Origin: Burkholderia sp. L27(2015)
Lineage (GTDB): Bacteria; Pseudomonadota; Gammaproteobacteria; Burkholderiales; Burkholderiaceae
Assembly (NCBI RefSeq): GCF_009765705.1
Contig: NZ_LMUX01000017.1
Coordinates: 286,937 to 350,936, forward strand
Direction: 5' to 3'
Length of the DNA: 64,000 nucleotides
Shown here: piece after piece, positions 19,699-29,508 of the stretch
Layout of the letters: every line of letters starts with the position of its first letter
How positions within the stretch are numbered: the stretch's first letter is position 1
Translations under genes and position numbers: made by a program
Notes under the pieces: generated by a model
What the model was told of the DNA's origin: nothing
What the model saw: only the letters and a program-made list of their open reading frames with translations
Databases searched by the model: none

Positions 19699-20586
19699 AT
19701 GACTACCTTATCCACCGCCCGCCGCGCGGCATTCCGCGCCAAGGTCGAGGAACGCCAAGGCCTGCTCGTGCCCGGCGCATTCAACGCAATGAGCGCGCGC
19801 ATCATCGAGGACGCCGGCTTCGAAGCGCTTTATCTGACGGGCGCCGGCGTGACGAATATGTCGCTGGGCCTGCCCGATCTCGGTTTCGTCGGCTTGCACG
19901 AAATCGCGGAGCACACCGCACGCGTGCGCGACGCCGTCAACCTGCCGTTGATCGTCGATGCCGACACCGGCTTCGGCAACGCGCTCAATGTGTACCGCAC
20001 GGTGCGCACGCTTGAACGCAGCGGCGCCGATGCGATCCAGTTCGAAGACCAGGTGATGCCGAAAAAATGTGGCCATTTCGCCGGCAAGGAAGTGATCGCG
20101 ACCAGCGAAATGCTCGGCAAGATCCGCGCAGCCGTCGATGCGCGCGAAGACCCCAACCTGCTGATCATCGCCCGCACCGATGCTGCGGCCATCCATGGGA
20201 TCGAAGACGCGATCGAGCGTGGCCATCAGTTCGTCGAGGCCGGCGCCGACATCCTATTTATCGAAGCGACCGAATCACTCGCCGACATCGAGCGTTTGCC
20301 CAAACTCATAGCCGCGCCGCAGTTGATCAACATCGTGATCGGCGGCAAGACGCCAACGCAGTCGCGTGAAGCACTCGGCAAGCTCGGCTACGCGATCGTG
20401 CTGTATGCCAACGCGGCACTGCAAGGCGCAGTGCTCGGCATGCAGCGGGCCCTGGGCACGCTGCGCGAGAATGGCCGCCTCGACGAGGACGCGTCGCTGG
20501 TCGCACCGTTCAGCGAGCGGCAACGGCTTGTCAACAAGCCTTTTTACGACCAGCTCGATCGCGAATACGCGGCAAAAGACAAGTAA
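19699..20586 (+). CDS. Isocitrate lyase/PEP mutase family enzyme (2-methylisocitrate lyase-like)
   Basis: 295 residues, a single TIM-barrel enzyme. LIVDADTGFGNALNVYRTV, IQFEDQVMPKKCGHF (catalytic loop KKCGH, about 121-125) and IIARTDAAAIHGIEDAIERG are the standard Mg-binding and active-site segments of PrpB, dimethylmalate lyase and related C-C lyases. It would cleave a 2-methylmalate- or isocitrate-like acid to pyruvate plus another acid. Identity with PrpB is uncertain because prpC and prpD are absent and an organic-acid carrier follows instead. The gene lies downstream of a sigma54 promoter divergent from a PrpR-like activator. CTCGGAGAGATACGCT precedes the ATG. Confidence 0.85.
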   Translation: MTTLSTARRAAFRAKVEERQGLLVPGAFNAMSARIIEDAGFEALYLTGAGVTNMSLGLPDLGFVGLHEIAEHTARVRDAVNLPLIVDADTGFGNALNVYRTVRTLERSGADAIQFEDQVMPKKCGHFAGKEVIATSEMLGKIRAAVDAREDPNLLIIARTDAAAIHGIEDAIERGHQFVEAGADILFIEATESLADIERLPKLIAAPQLINIVIGGKTPTQSREALGKLGYAIVLYANAALQGAVLGMQRALGTLRENGRLDEDASLVAPFSERQRLVNKPFYDQLDREYAAKDK

Positions 20587-20647
20587 GCGGCAACGCGATG
20601 GCTTTTCGCCGCCTGCGCTATTTACATAACAACCTTGGAGGAGACAT

Positions 20648-21862
20648 ATGAATTCAAGAAATAAGCTGTTGCTGACAATCTGGATTGTCCAGTTGGTCAA
20701 TTACATGGACCGCGTCAACATCTCGATCGCCGCGCCCACGATGATGAAAGATCTGTCCATCGATCCCGCATCGTTCGGTTTCGTGTTGAGCGCATTTGCG
20801 CTCGGCTACGCGTGCATGCAAATACCGGGCGGCTTTCTCGCGGATCGATTCGGTGCGAAGCGTCTACTGATCGCAGCGCCTATCGTCTGGTCTATCTTTA
20901 CCGGTTTAACCGGGTTCGCGACTACGCTGACATCGTTGATTGTGCTTCGCATCTGCTTCGGTCTCGCGGAAGGGTCGTCGAATGCGTCTTACTACAAGAT
21001 CGTCGGGGACAACTTCACCGCGAAGGAGCGCGCCGGCGCCAACGCTGTCTGGCTGACCGCGCTCGCGCTCGGGCCGGCATTCGTGGCGCCCATCGCGTCG
21101 CTCCTATTGCGTGTGCAGGGGTGGCAGCACCTGTTCTTCTGGTTCACCATTCCCGGTCTTATCGTTGCATTGCTCGTCTACCTGACGATTCCCGACCAGA
21201 GCACGGTCGCAGTCGTCAAAGACGCGCCCGACAACGGCCATAGCGTAAGCTGGCGGGTACTGCTGGGGCGGTCCAGCAGTTGGCTTCTTTTTTTCGGGTA
21301 CCTGACGTTCAACGTGGGTTTCTGGGGTTATCTCGGCTGGATGCCCAGCTATCTGTCGATCGAACGGCACATCGACGTCAAAACGCTCGGCTACGCGGCG
21401 TCGATTCCCTATTTGGCGGGCTTCGTCGGGCTCGTCGTGTTCGGCTGGCTGGGTAGCAACAGCCTCTATAAATATCGTGCGCAAATGGTCGCGATTGGCT
21501 ATCTGCTGGGTGCGTTCTCCCTGTTCTGCACATTTTCGGCCCACACGGCGGCACTGAGCGTGGTTGGACTATCGTTCACTGCGATGTTCCTCTATGGCGG
21601 CTTCGCTCCCTGGGCGTCGCTGGTGCTCGACTGCGCGCCGATTCAGGCCCGTGCCGCGTTTGCCGGCTTCATTAGCACGGGCGGCCAGATTGGCGGACTG
21701 TTTGCGCCCATCATAGTCGGCTACGTGGTGCGCAATACGCATTCGTTCACGGGCGGCTTTGTGTGCATGATGATCGCGCTGTGTGTATCAGCGGCCTGCT
21801 TCTTGATACTAGGTCGACAACTCGGCGTCCGCCTTCGCGATGCCAAACTCGCACCCGCATAA
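20648..21862 (+). CDS. MFS transporter, anion:cation symporter type
   Basis: 404 residues with twelve predicted membrane helices. NYMDRVNISIAAPTMMKDLS and GFLADRFGAKRLLIAAP are typical of the ACS family, which carries sugar acids, tartrate, phthalate and similar organic anions with protons. GGAGGAGAC stands just before the ATG and the gene starts 61 bases after the lyase gene, so the two are probably cotranscribed from the -24/-12 promoter. It most likely imports the acid that the lyase cleaves, or a precursor of it. The substrate cannot be named from sequence alone. Confidence 0.88.
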   Translation: MNSRNKLLLTIWIVQLVNYMDRVNISIAAPTMMKDLSIDPASFGFVLSAFALGYACMQIPGGFLADRFGAKRLLIAAPIVWSIFTGLTGFATTLTSLIVLRICFGLAEGSSNASYYKIVGDNFTAKERAGANAVWLTALALGPAFVAPIASLLLRVQGWQHLFFWFTIPGLIVALLVYLTIPDQSTVAVVKDAPDNGHSVSWRVLLGRSSSWLLFFGYLTFNVGFWGYLGWMPSYLSIERHIDVKTLGYAASIPYLAGFVGLVVFGWLGSNSLYKYRAQMVAIGYLLGAFSLFCTFSAHTAALSVVGLSFTAMFLYGGFAPWASLVLDCAPIQARAAFAGFISTGGQIGGLFAPIIVGYVVRNTHSFTGGFVCMMIALCVSAACFLILGRQLGVRLRDAKLAPA

Positions 21863-21948
21863 ACCCGCGCACATGAACCCGGCGAGTCCCGGCGCATAAT
21901 AGGAGCATCGAACGCGCCTGAACCTCTACCGCTCGCCGGGAGAACGCC

Positions 21949-24900
21949 ATGCAAGCCAAGAACGAAGAACTGGTTGCTCACCTGTTCAACGATGTTGTCG
22001 ATTTTGCGCGGGGACGGCTACCGGAGCCCGCGTTCAACGTCATCGAACCGTTCCTGCGTCACTACTACGAACTCACCGATCCCGAGGACATCCAAAGCCG
22101 CGATCTCGCCGATCTGTACGGTGGCGCCATGGCGCACTGGCAGACAGCGCAGAAGTTCGTGACAGGTCGGGAGTGCCTGCGGGTGTACAACCCCAATCTG
22201 GAGCAGCATGGCTGGCATTCCGATCACACGGTGGTCGAAATCGTCAACGACGACATGCCCTTTCTTGTCGATTCGGTGATGATGGCTGTCAACCGTCTGG
22301 GGCTCGCCATGCATTCCGCCATCCATCCGGTATTCAGCGTTTCCCGCGATGCGACGGACGCGATCAAGCGCATCGCTTTGGGTCACGTCGACGCCGAGGA
22401 CACTCAATCACGCCTGGAATCGTTTATTCATTTTGAAGTGGACCGCTGTGGCGAGGCCGCGAAGCTCGACGAGTTGCGCGCCGATATCGCACGGGTGCTG
22501 GGAGACGTGCGCGCGTCAGTGGAAGACTGGCCGAAGATCCTTGATGTCGCGCGCGCCACTATCAGTGAAATGAAAACGCGGGATACGAGCCCGGACGGTG
22601 TCGAGGCACGCGCGTTTCTGGAATGGATGGTCGCAGACCATTTCACATTTCTCGGGCACCGCGACTATGAACTCGTCACGCAGGATGGCGCGTTCGCGCT
22701 GCGCGGCGTGTCGGGCTCCGGCGCGGGATTGCTGCGCGACAGCCTGCGGCCACCCACGGCCGACGACGTTACGCGGCTGCCGCCAGGGGCCGCCGCCATC
22801 ATCGAAGGCTCGACGCCGATTTTCCTCACCAAGGCCAATTCGCGAGCGACAGTGCATCGCCCGGGCTATCTCGACTACGTTGGCGTGAAGCGCGTCGGCC
22901 CGGACGGTAAGGTGATCGGAGAACGGCGGTTCATTGGCTTGTACACGTCCACGGCCTACCTGGCTCCCACCTCCGAAATCCCGATCGTGCGGCGCAAATG
23001 CGCAAACATTGTCAAGCACGCCGGCTTTCTGGCGAAGGGGCATCTGCATAAATCGCTACTCACCGTGCTTGAACAATACCCGCGCGAAGAACTCTTCGAG
23101 GCGGACGAGGATGTGCTGTTCGAGATTGCACTCGGCGTGCTGCGCTTGCAGGAGCATCAGCGCACGCGCCTGTTCGTGCGTCGTGACCGTTTCGACCGCT
23201 TCGTGTCATGCATGGTCTTCGTGTCGCGCGACAAGTTCAACACGGACTTGCGCAAACGAATCGCCAAGGTTCTCATGGAGGCCTTCAATGGCAAGAGCAT
23301 AGAGTTCACGCCGCTACTTTCGGAGTCTCCACTTGCACGCATCTACATCACGGTGCGTGCAGGTACCGGCCCGATGCCGAAGGTCGATACACGGGAGCTC
23401 GAGCAACGCGTGGTGCAGGTCGCGCGCCGCTGGCAGGACGATCTGGCCGACGCGTTGACCGATAGTTTCGGCGAAGAACAGGGCAACCGGCTTTTGGCTC
23501 GGTATGCCGATTCGTTCCCGGCAGGCTACCGTGAGGACTACCCCGCGCGTACCGCAGTGCGGGATATCGAATTGCTCGAACAAACGCATGTGAGCACGGG
23601 TGGCATCGCGATGAGTCTCTACCGCCCGATCGAAGCTGGGCGGCGAACACTACGCTTCAAGGTGTATCGCGTGGGCGAGCCGATTGCGCTGTCCCTCAGC
23701 CTGCCGATGCTGGAACACCTCGGTGTGCGCGTCGACGAAGAGCGTCCGTATCGCATCGAGCCGCTTCTTGCGCCACAAGCATGGATACACGACTTCGGTC
23801 TGGAGCTGGCCGACGACGTGGAATTCGACATCGATCGCGTCAAGGAGCTGTTCGAGAACGCGTTCGCCAGCGTTTGGACCGGCGAAGTCGAAAACGACGG
23901 CTTTAACCGCCTGGTCCTGCGCGCACAACTCGGCGCCCGCGAGGTTACGATCCTGCGTGCCTACGCGAAATATTTGCGGCAGATCGGATCGACGTTCAGC
24001 GACGTGTATATCGAACGCGCGCTGACCTGCAATCCGGCGATCGCGCGCAAGTTGCTTGAACTGTTCCTGGTGCGCTTCAACCCCACTCCTCCCCCCAACG
24101 CCGGACACGGCTTGGCGAGCGACAGCGGCAAGATTCGTGACGCGCTCACCCAACACGTGCTCGACGAGATCGAAGCTGCGCTCGATAAGGTGCCCAACCT
24201 CGACGAAGACCGCATCCTGCGCCAGTTCCTGGGTGTCATCAACGCGACGGTGCGGACCAACTATTTCCGCAAGGACAGCGATGAGGCGCCCAAACCCTAC
24301 CTGTCGCTGAAGTTCGATCCGGCTATGGTGCCGGGTCTGCCGGAACCCAAGCCGATGTTCGAGATCTGGGTGTATGCACCGCGCGTCGAAGGCGTGCACC
24401 TGCGTGGCGGCAAGGTCGCGCGCGGCGGCTTGCGTTGGTCGGATCGGCGTGAGGATTTTCGCACCGAGGTGCTGGGCCTCATGAAGGCGCAAATGGTGAA
24501 GAACACGGTGATCGTGCCGGTCGGCTCTAAAGGCGGCTTTGTCGTCAAGAATCCGCCACCGGTGACCGATCGCGAAGCCTATGCTCGGGAGGGGGTCGCG
24601 TGCTACCAGATGTTCCTGCGCGGCTTGTTGGACGTAACGGACAACCTCGTGGCTGGCGTCATTGCGCCGCCGCCCGACACGGTGCGTCACGATGGCGACG
24701 ACCCGTACCTCGTCGTCGCCGCCGACAAGGGCACAGCCACGTTCTCCGACTATGCGAACGCTATCGCGCGCGAGTATGGTTTCTGGCTCGACGACGCATT
24801 TGCTTCCGGCGGCTCCGTCGGCTACGACCACAAGAAAATGGCGATTACCGCGCGAGGCGCATGGGAATCGGTCAAGCGGCATTCGCGCGAAATCGGCGTC

Positions 24901-26823
24901 GATACACAGGCAACCGATTTCACGGCGGTCGGTGTCGGCGACATGTCGGGTGACGTGTTCGGCAACGGCATGCTGCTCTCGCGCCATATCCGGCTGATCG
25001 CGGCGTTCGATCATCGCCACATCTTCCTCGATCCTGAGCCCGACACCGTCGCAAGTTTCAAGGAACGTGAACGGCTCTTCGCGCTGCCGCGTTCGAGCTG
25101 GGCCGACTACGATGCCGCCGCAATCTCGGCCGGGGGCGGCGTATTTCCGCGCACCGCAAAAACCATCACCATTTCGCCGCAAGTCCAGGCGCAGCTCGGC
25201 CTAACCGTGGCGGCGCTCGCCCCGAACGAACTGATCCGCGCGATCTTGCTCGCGAACGTTCATCTGCTATATAACGGCGGCGTCGGCACGTACGTGAAGT
25301 CGACACGCGAGACGCACGCTCAGGTCGGCGACCGCACCAACGACGCCGTGCGTGTCAACGGCGCGGAACTGCGCTGCAAAGTGCTGGCTGAGGGTGGCAA
25401 TCTGGGCGTGACGCAGCTTGGCCGGATCGAGTACGCGCAACAGGGTGGGCGCATCAATACCGACGCCATCGACAATTCCGCGGGGGTGGACTGTTCGGAC
25501 CATGAAGTGAACATCAAGGTTCTGCTGGGCCTCGTGGTTGCCGACGGTGAGATGACCGAAAAGCAGCGCAACAAGTTGCTTGCCGAGATGACAGACGAAG
25601 TGGGTCTGCTCGTGCTAAAGGACAATTACGCGCAGACGCAGGCGCTGTCGGTTGCGAATCGGTTTGTCACCGAGATGTTCGAACCTGAGGCGCGGCTGAT
25701 GCGGTGGCTTGAACGCGCGGGGAGGCTAAAACGCAGGATCGAATTCCTGCCCTCCGATGAGGAGCTCACCGAGCGTCAGGCGGCCCAACAGGGGTTCACG
25801 TCGCCCGAGCGAGCCGTGTTGTTCGCCTACAGCAAAATGTGGCTGTACGACGAACTGCTGGCTTCGGACGTGCCGGAGGACCCGCTCGTCGCCCGGATGC
25901 TGCCAGACTATTTCCCGCTGCCGCTGCAGGCCCGTTACAGCGAGCCGATGCGGCGGCACCCGCTGCGGCGCGAGATTCTCGCCACGCACCTGACAAACGT
26001 ACTCATCAACCGGGTTGGCTGCACGTTTGTGTACCGGCTAATGGAAGAAACGGATGCGCATCCAAGCGACATTGTGCGCGCGTGCATCATGGCGCGCGAT
26101 GTGTTCGATCTGGACGATGTCTGGAGCAGGATCGACGCGCTCGACAATTGCGTCGCCGACGAGGTGCAGGCCTCGATGTTTGTCAGCGTCGTGCGCTTGC
26201 TGGAGGAAGCAACGCTCTGGTTCCTGCGTCATCTGACGCCGTCGGCTGCGGGCTCGGCCGCGGAGTGGGTCGCGCGTTGTCACGACGCAGTACAAAGGCT
26301 CGCGCCTCAGTTGCCGACGTTGCTGCCCGCCAACGAACTCGACATGTTGTCCGAACGACGGCGTTCGCTGGAGGAGGCGGGCGTCGAAGACAGCCTTGCG
26401 GCGCAGGTGGCGAGTGCAGAGGTATCGACTGCCGTGCTCGACAGCGCGGAAGTGGCGGAAATTTGCGAGCGCAGCCTCGAAGTCGCCGCGAGCGTGTACT
26501 TCGCGATCGGCACGTTGCTGAACTACGGCTGGATCTCCGAGCGTGCCATGGCGCTACCGGCTGCCACCCACTGGGATGTGCTCGCGCGTGCTGCTGCGTT
26601 GGAAGAGCTCGCTCGGCTCAAGCGGGCACTGACGGTCAGCGCGCTTGAACAAACGCGAGATATCGATACGACCGATACGATCGTCGAAAACTGGCGATCC
26701 AGGCATCAGGCCGCAGTCGAGCGTTATGCGCGCCTTCTGCCGGAATTCCGTGCAACGGGCGGGGCGAGCCTTTCGATGCTGCTCGTGGTGGTCCGTGAGA
26801 TAGCCATGCTGGAACGCTCGTAG
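21949..26823 (+). CDS. NAD-specific glutamate dehydrogenase, large (about 180 kDa) type
   Basis: 1624 residues, the normal length for this class (L-GDH, as in Pseudomonas GdhB). It oxidises glutamate to 2-oxoglutarate and ammonia in the cytoplasm. The N-terminal third holds ACT-like regulatory regions (DDMPFLVDSVMMAVNRLGLA). The catalytic core begins near residue 820 with GGLRWSDRREDFRTEVLGLM, KNTVIVPVGSKGGFVVKN and later GVGDMSGDVFGNGMLLS, and KVLAEGGNLGVTQLGRIEY in the NAD-binding part. CGGGAGAACGCC precedes the ATG. It is followed by a hairpin terminator and seems to be a single-gene unit. Confidence 0.97.
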   Translation: MQAKNEELVAHLFNDVVDFARGRLPEPAFNVIEPFLRHYYELTDPEDIQSRDLADLYGGAMAHWQTAQKFVTGRECLRVYNPNLEQHGWHSDHTVVEIVNDDMPFLVDSVMMAVNRLGLAMHSAIHPVFSVSRDATDAIKRIALGHVDAEDTQSRLESFIHFEVDRCGEAAKLDELRADIARVLGDVRASVEDWPKILDVARATISEMKTRDTSPDGVEARAFLEWMVADHFTFLGHRDYELVTQDGAFALRGVSGSGAGLLRDSLRPPTADDVTRLPPGAAAIIEGSTPIFLTKANSRATVHRPGYLDYVGVKRVGPDGKVIGERRFIGLYTSTAYLAPTSEIPIVRRKCANIVKHAGFLAKGHLHKSLLTVLEQYPREELFEADEDVLFEIALGVLRLQEHQRTRLFVRRDRFDRFVSCMVFVSRDKFNTDLRKRIAKVLMEAFNGKSIEFTPLLSESPLARIYITVRAGTGPMPKVDTRELEQRVVQVARRWQDDLADALTDSFGEEQGNRLLARYADSFPAGYREDYPARTAVRDIELLEQTHVSTGGIAMSLYRPIEAGRRTLRFKVYRVGEPIALSLSLPMLEHLGVRVDEERPYRIEPLLAPQAWIHDFGLELADDVEFDIDRVKELFENAFASVWTGEVENDGFNRLVLRAQLGAREVTILRAYAKYLRQIGSTFSDVYIERALTCNPAIARKLLELFLVRFNPTPPPNAGHGLASDSGKIRDALTQHVLDEIEAALDKVPNLDEDRILRQFLGVINATVRTNYFRKDSDEAPKPYLSLKFDPAMVPGLPEPKPMFEIWVYAPRVEGVHLRGGKVARGGLRWSDRREDFRTEVLGLMKAQMVKNTVIVPVGSKGGFVVKNPPPVTDREAYAREGVACYQMFLRGLLDVTDNLVAGVIAPPPDTVRHDGDDPYLVVAADKGTATFSDYANAIAREYGFWLDDAFASGGSVGYDHKKMAITARGAWESVKRHSREIGVDTQATDFTAVGVGDMSGDVFGNGMLLSRHIRLIAAFDHRHIFLDPEPDTVASFKERERLFALPRSSWADYDAAAISAGGGVFPRTAKTITISPQVQAQLGLTVAALAPNELIRAILLANVHLLYNGGVGTYVKSTRETHAQVGDRTNDAVRVNGAELRCKVLAEGGNLGVTQLGRIEYAQQGGRINTDAIDNSAGVDCSDHEVNIKVLLGLVVADGEMTEKQRNKLLAEMTDEVGLLVLKDNYAQTQALSVANRFVTEMFEPEARLMRWLERAGRLKRRIEFLPSDEELTERQAAQQGFTSPERAVLFAYSKMWLYDELLASDVPEDPLVARMLPDYFPLPLQARYSEPMRRHPLRREILATHLTNVLINRVGCTFVYRLMEETDAHPSDIVRACIMARDVFDLDDVWSRIDALDNCVADEVQASMFVSVVRLLEEATLWFLRHLTPSAAGSAAEWVARCHDAVQRLAPQLPTLLPANELDMLSERRRSLEEAGVEDSLAAQVASAEVSTAVLDSAEVAEICERSLEVAASVYFAIGTLLNYGWISERAMALPAATHWDVLARAAALEELARLKRALTVSALEQTRDIDTTDTIVENWRSRHQAAVERYARLLPEFRATGGASLSMLLVVVREIAMLERS

Positions 26824-26909
26824 TTCGTGTGACCGGCCACAACGGCTTCCCTCCCCTTATTGCAATCCCGTTGCTGCGCCGACGTCGTCGACCACGACAG
26901 TGAATGGAA

Positions 26910-26942
26910 AACGCCCCTCGGATTTTCGTCGCGAGGGGCGTT
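26910..26942. terminator. Hairpin terminator between the glutamate dehydrogenase and HU-like genes
   Basis: Arms AACGCCCCTCG (26910-26920) and CGAGGGGCGTT (26932-26942) pair perfectly over 11 bp with an 11-base loop. It lies between two converging genes, so it can serve both directions. The T-tract is short on either strand. Confidence 0.75.
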
Positions 26943-26963
26943 CTCACTTCAGAGCACTTTCGT

Positions 26964-27464
26964 TTATAGTGCGGCGTCCTTCAACTTCTTCAGCGGGCGC
27001 ACCTTGAGTCGGACCGATGCTGGCTTCGCCGCAAACCATTTGTCTTCACCCGTGAACGGGTCCTTGCCGAAACGCTTCTTCTTGGCCGGCACATCTTGCG
27101 CGACAACTTTCAGCAAGCCTGGCAGCGTGAACTCCTTCGCGCCCTTTTTGTGTATCGATGCAAGCACCGTTTCTTCGAGCGCCGTCAACAACGCCTTGGC
27201 CGCCTTCGGCTCGACGCCTGAGCGCTCAGCCAGATGAACGATCAGCGATGCCTTGGTGAACGTATCCTTGATAGGTTTCAGGGGCGCTGCCGCAACGGTG
27301 TTTTTTGCAGCGGGTGCGGATGCTTTCTTCGCCACTGGTGCAGCAGCTTTCTTGCTGGCCGGCGCCGCTTTCTTTGCAGCGGGTGCTGCCGCTTTCTTTG
27401 CAGCAGGTGCCGCCGCTTTCTTCGTGACGGGAGCCCCAGCTTTCTTGCTAGCAGTTGTTGCCAT
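26964..27464 (-). CDS. HU-family DNA-binding protein with histone H1-like N-terminal tail
   Basis: 166 residues. Residues about 1-65 are almost only Ala, Lys and Pro in PAAKKAA-type repeats, like eukaryotic H1 tails and the betaproteobacterial HU variants. Residues about 70-166 form an HU-like fold (KASLIVHLAERSGVEPKAAK then VPAKKKRFGKDPFTGEDKWF). It should bind and compact DNA in the nucleoid. ATG 27464 has GAGGAATTT directly upstream; a reading seven codons longer lacks a ribosome site. It converges with the glutamate dehydrogenase gene. The tail length is set by near-identical DNA repeats and is likely to vary between strains. Confidence 0.9.
   Translation of the reverse strand: MATTASKKAGAPVTKKAAAPAAKKAAAPAAKKAAPASKKAAAPVAKKASAPAAKNTVAAAPLKPIKDTFTKASLIVHLAERSGVEPKAAKALLTALEETVLASIHKKGAKEFTLPGLLKVVAQDVPAKKKRFGKDPFTGEDKWFAAKPASVRLKVRPLKKLKDAAL
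27300..27445 (-). repeat. Imperfect tandem repeats encoding the Lys/Ala/Pro tail
   Basis: Units of roughly 24-27 bases built on GCAGCGGGTGC and GCTTTCTT recur through this stretch. They encode the PAAKKAA-like tail of the HU-like protein and are not an independent element. Confidence 0.7.
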
Positions 27465-27784
27465 AAATTCCTCGCTTCTAGTCAAAGTTTGTCCAAGACT
27501 TTTGCCTCTGCGCCGTCACCGACTAACGCAAAGGTACAAATCCTCGGGTTGGGCGCCAGCGTACCAATACCGGCATGAAGGCGCAACGTCTGAGTCCATG
27601 AATTAGCCCGCGAGACTTACCCTTGCCGCAGGAAAACATCTCCTCTTTCATTGCCCTCCCATACCCAATCAGCATAGGTTCCGATTCCCCAAAGGTTTTT
27701 TACAAACCCTGGGTAATGCCGCAAAGTGCTGAAAATCCAAAGCAACATGCACTACATAATAGGACTCAAAATGGAGACACCTCA
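27465..27784. other. Divergent intergenic region carrying a LysR-type box
   Basis: This separates the HU-like gene from the catabolic MFS gene. The notable element is ATACCCAATCAGCATAGGTT (27661-27680), which matches 17 of 20 bases of the box upstream of the LysR gene at 34131-34150. With the preceding bases it fits T-N11-A (CCAT, 11 bases, ATAG). It lies about 105-125 bases before the MFS start. No gene of its own was found here. Confidence 0.65.
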
Positions 27785-29080
27785 ATGAAAGCAGGCCGGA
27801 TTGTCATTTATCTGCTGCTATTTTCCGGATGCTCGATCAACTACATCGACCGTGTCGTACTTTCGGTGGCGGCGACCCCAATCGCCCACGAGTTTGGGCT
27901 CTCAACGATCCAGCTAGGCTATCTCTTCTCTGCGTTTCTCTGGACCTACCTGGTCTTTGTCCTTCCCTGGGGCATGCTCGTCGATCGCATTGGCACCAAA
28001 CGCGCGACCGCCTCCGGCATGGCGCTCTGGTCATTTGCCACGGTGCTTACCGGGTTTTCCGGCGGCTTTTCGACGGCTATTTTGTCCAGACTGTTGATGG
28101 GCTTCGGTGAAGCATCAACCTATCCAGCCGGTGCCAGAACCATACGCGAATGGATGCCCGCCCGTGAACGCGGATTCGCCACGACCGTATTCAACTGCGG
28201 CGGCTATGCCGGCCCCGCGATCGGCTCCGTCCTCATGGGTGCGCTGATCAGCGCGATCGGATGGCGCGGTGGGTTCTACGTTTCCGCCATCATCGGTTTC
28301 ACATGGGTCGTCGTTTGGCTGCTCGTCTACAGGTCTCCAGAAAAAGCGCCCTACATCAGCAACACCGAACGCGCGATGATTCTGTCGCAACGCGGCGGCA
28401 GCGCCGACCCCAGCACCGCAGCGTCATTGCCCGCGCTACTTCGTTGCACCAGCCTCTGGGGATTGTTCATCGTTCAAGGATGCGCGGTCTACACCGTCTA
28501 TTTGTTTCTCAGTTGGCTGCCCAGTTATCTGCAGGCGGTTCACGGCCTCACGGTACTGAAGACGGGCTTTTATACAGCCGTACCGTATGCTGTCGCCGTT
28601 CCCGGCACCATCTGCATGGGCTGGCTGAGCGATCGTCTGTTACGTAACGCACCGATCGACTCCGGTCGTCGTCGAAACATGGTGGCGGTCTTATTGCTCT
28701 GTTCGGCCTGCATTCTGGTCACGCCGCTGGTAACCAATACCGCCCTCGTGCTCGCACTGTTTTCTTTCTCGCTCACCAGTATCGGCAGCACGGTTGGACT
28801 CAACATCGCCTTACTCAGCGACCTACTCCCCAATCCGGCCAATACGGGTCGCGCCCACGGTTTTCTCGTCACGGGCGGAAACCTCTTTGGGGTGATCGCC
28901 CCGATTGCAACGGGTTACGTCGTATCCATCACGGGCAGTTACAACGCCGCATTTGTCATCGCGGGATTGCTTCTGGTATTGGGCGCAACGATCTGCCTCA
29001 CCATGACGCGCAAGCCGATCGCCCCTGCATCACCCGCCGATGCCGCGCTGCTTAAATCGACTTCTGGAGCCAAAGCGTGA
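27785..29080 (+). CDS. MFS transporter of the catabolic island (ACS family)
   Basis: 431 residues, twelve predicted helices. INYIDRVVLSVAATPIAHEF and WGMLVDRIGTKRATASGMAL are ACS-type signatures. ATG 27785 has GGAG eight bases upstream; an upstream-extended reading has neither ribosome site nor family sequence. The stop overlaps the GTG of the following SnoaL-like gene by four bases. A LysR-type box in front suggests control by the LysR protein encoded at 34168. The substrate is probably an organic anion feeding the enzymes of the island; this is inference from neighbours. Confidence 0.87.
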   Translation: MKAGRIVIYLLLFSGCSINYIDRVVLSVAATPIAHEFGLSTIQLGYLFSAFLWTYLVFVLPWGMLVDRIGTKRATASGMALWSFATVLTGFSGGFSTAILSRLLMGFGEASTYPAGARTIREWMPARERGFATTVFNCGGYAGPAIGSVLMGALISAIGWRGGFYVSAIIGFTWVVVWLLVYRSPEKAPYISNTERAMILSQRGGSADPSTAASLPALLRCTSLWGLFIVQGCAVYTVYLFLSWLPSYLQAVHGLTVLKTGFYTAVPYAVAVPGTICMGWLSDRLLRNAPIDSGRRRNMVAVLLLCSACILVTPLVTNTALVLALFSFSLTSIGSTVGLNIALLSDLLPNPANTGRAHGFLVTGGNLFGVIAPIATGYVVSITGSYNAAFVIAGLLLVLGATICLTMTRKPIAPASPADAALLKSTSGAKA

Positions 29081-29508
29081 GTACCTCAGACGACAAAGAC
29101 GATATCCGGGAACTGCTGGCGCAGTACTGCTTTCTGCTCGACGACTATCAATTGACGGAGTTTGCCGCCCTCTTCGCAGAAGACGGTACGTGGAGTTCGC
29201 GCAATGGCGAAGCCACGGGTCGCGCCGCCATCGAGCAGTTGTTGAGGGAACTTGTACCTGTGCCGGGCCCCGGTACACGACGCCGTCATCTGACAACGAA
29301 CATCTTGATTACGCTCCATGGAGACAAAGCGATGGTTCGCTCATATTTCATGGTGGTACGTGACAGTCGCGGCGGGCCGGCGATCGCAGTTGCCGGTCGC
29401 TATGAAGATGAAGTCATTCGCCACGACGGTCGCTGGCTATTCAAATCGAGAAGGCTATCCCACGATATCGCGGGCGAAAGCGGGCTGCTCTCTACTAAGA
29501 GTAGCTGA
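29077..29508 (+). CDS. SnoaL-like (NTF2-fold) protein
   Basis: 143 residues. DDIRELLAQYCFLLDDYQLT and EFAALFAEDGTWSSRNGEATG fit the SnoaL_4/NTF2 fold, seen in small isomerases, cyclases, hydroxylase beta-subunit-like proteins and lactone enzymes; RYEDEVIRHDGRWLFKSRRL is the usual C-terminal strand pair. The start is GTG at 29077, overlapping the MFS stop as GTGA, with GGAG nine bases upstream. It is cotranscribed and coupled with the MFS gene. The reaction is unknown. Confidence 0.82.
   Translation: MSTSDDKDDIRELLAQYCFLLDDYQLTEFAALFAEDGTWSSRNGEATGRAAIEQLLRELVPVPGPGTRRRHLTTNILITLHGDKAMVRSYFMVVRDSRGGPAIAVAGRYEDEVIRHDGRWLFKSRRLSHDIAGESGLLSTKSS

Noticed and set aside
19699-20586. Naming the lyase prpB outright
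   Set aside because: KKCGH fits several lyases of the family, and prpC/prpD are not adjacent.
23650-25182. A long minus-strand frame inside the glutamate dehydrogenase gene
   Set aside because: It lies fully inside a conserved gene; long antisense frames are expected in GC-rich DNA.
26910-26942. Considered as a REP-like repeat
   Set aside because: Only one copy in the window and its place between converging genes fits a terminator.
27300-27445. Repeats considered as a CRISPR or independent satellite
   Set aside because: They are in frame and encode the Lys/Ala/Pro tail of the HU-like protein; no unique spacers.
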